A model generated the notes under the pieces. The model was not told where the DNA came from, searched no databases, and saw only the letters and a list, made by a program, of their open reading frames with translations. This document shows, piece after piece, positions 63,373 to 64,000 of a stretch of 64,000 nucleotides of DNA. Location: contig NZ_LT669941.1 of the NCBI RefSeq assembly GCF_900128505.1, forward strand, positions 1,907,760 through 1,971,759. Reading direction: 5' to 3'. Both the position numbers and the translations under genes were made by a program. The stretch's first letter is position 1. Each line of letters begins with the position of its first letter. The DNA is from Parabacteroides timonensis. Lineage in GTDB: Bacteria > Bacteroidota > Bacteroidia > Bacteroidales > Tannerellaceae.

Positions 63373-63990
63373 ATGAAAGACATCTCGCCAGCAGAAAGAA
63401 TCAAAAATGGAGATCGAAATGCTTTTAACGATCTTTATAAGCAGCATTATTTTTCTGTCCGTTCGTACGCCAGGCTATTGTTGGATGAAAATGAAGCTGA
63501 GGATGTCGTTCAGGATGTTTTTTTTAATTTGTGGTTGCATCGGGATACGCTGGATGAAACTCTTTCTTTACGTGGCTATTTGCTCCGTTCTGTTTACAAC
63601 ACCGCTTTAAATATATTGAAGCGCAAAGGTTTACTGGAAAATTACAGTAATATATATAAACAAGAGATTGAAGAGATTGGGTATCAGTACTACAATCCCG
63701 ATACCAACGACACATTACGGAATTTATATAATCAGGATCTCAGGATTGAATTAAACGCAGCTATTGAAAGCCTTCCACCTCGCTGCAAAGAGGCTTTCTC
63801 TTTAAGCTTCTTATATGATATGTCTGCAAAAGAGATCAGCACAAAACTGGGAGTATCCAAAAGCACCGTTGAAAACCACATTTACAACGCGCTTAAAATA
63901 CTCCGGGAAAAGTTGAAATCCCATAAAGGCACTTCACTGATCATCCCGATTCTGTTCAAATTTATAGAAATTATAGATAAAACGAATTAG
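63373..63990 (+). CDS. ECF sigma factor (start of the next locus)
   Basis: The 205-residue protein has sigma region 2 (about 10-80; FNDLYKQHYFSVRSYARLLLDENEAEDVVQDVFFNLWLHR) and region 4 (about 125-180; LPPRCKEAFSLSFLYDMSAKEISTKLGVSKSTVENHI). It has an unusual hydrophobic C-terminal tail (TSLIIPILFKFIEIID). ATG 63352 is in frame but too close to the predicted transcription start. ATG 63373 follows AAGGA at a suitable distance. A FecR gene and SusC would be expected just beyond the window edge, as for the sigma gene at 30273, but this cannot be seen. Confidence 0.9.
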   Translation: MKDISPAERIKNGDRNAFNDLYKQHYFSVRSYARLLLDENEAEDVVQDVFFNLWLHRDTLDETLSLRGYLLRSVYNTALNILKRKGLLENYSNIYKQEIEEIGYQYYNPDTNDTLRNLYNQDLRIELNAAIESLPPRCKEAFSLSFLYDMSAKEISTKLGVSKSTVENHIYNALKILREKLKSHKGTSLIIPILFKFIEIIDKTN

Positions 63991-64000
63991 GTGTTTTTTC

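Overview
The window is chromosomal DNA from a gut-type Bacteroidales bacterium, most likely Parabacteroides or a close relative. The support is two SusC/SusD pairs, a one-protein hybrid two-component regulator, ECF sigma/FecR regulation, many secreted lipoproteins and glycoside hydrolases, and repeated promoters of the Bacteroidetes form (TTG or TTTG, about 19-21 bases, then TAnnTTTG). The genus is inferred. I saw no tRNA, rRNA, CRISPR array, transposase or origin. After gene calling no gene-free stretch exceeds 300 bases.

Region 1 (1-31 kb) is mostly housekeeping and scattered accessory genes. It opens with a 3'-truncated secreted GH2 enzyme and the chaperone clpB. An ECF sigma factor with a membrane partner and several lipoproteins follow. 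At 7.5-8.9 kb there is an AT-rich island: a GIY-YIG-like/PD-(D/E)XK fusion gene flanked by two decayed copies of the start of a small gene. Next come an ADP-ribosylglycohydrolase, a PLD-like protein, an HU-like DNA-binding protein with an unusual 4 x 22-base promoter array, yaaA, a Fic protein, a beta-propeller protein and an outer-membrane protein. The pheT-yebC pair, a sensor kinase overlapping nrfA tail to tail, and trmD complete the housekeeping part. From 26.4 to 30.2 kb lies a three-gene secreted cluster (DUF1080 x2, Gfo/Idh/MocA, sugar isomerase-like) that fits an oxidation-based 3-keto-sugar pathway.

Region 2 (30.2-37.1 kb) is an ECF sigma, FecR anti-sigma, STN-containing SusC and SusD set. 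The STN domain and the sigma/FecR pair suggest trans-envelope signalling by the transporter to its own sigma factor. It reads in the same direction as the 3-keto cluster and may share its substrate range.

Region 3 (37.1-63.2 kb) is a large polysaccharide utilisation locus on the minus strand. From right to left it holds GH3, GH20, a lipoprotein, an alginate-lyase-superfamily lyase, GH88, GH2, the hybrid two-component regulator, SusC, SusD, a 1327-residue fusion (beta-propeller, two c-heme motifs, SUMF1 domain) and a beta-helix protein. Lyase plus GH88 points to a uronic-acid-containing polysaccharide; GH20, GH3 and GH2 would remove the remaining sugars. Another ECF sigma gene starts the next locus at the right edge.

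The most unusual items are the nuclease fusion with its flanking gene remnants, the two independent 22-base tandem arrays in promoter or terminator regions, the propeller/heme/SUMF1 fusion inside a SusCD operon, and nrfA without an adjacent nrfH.
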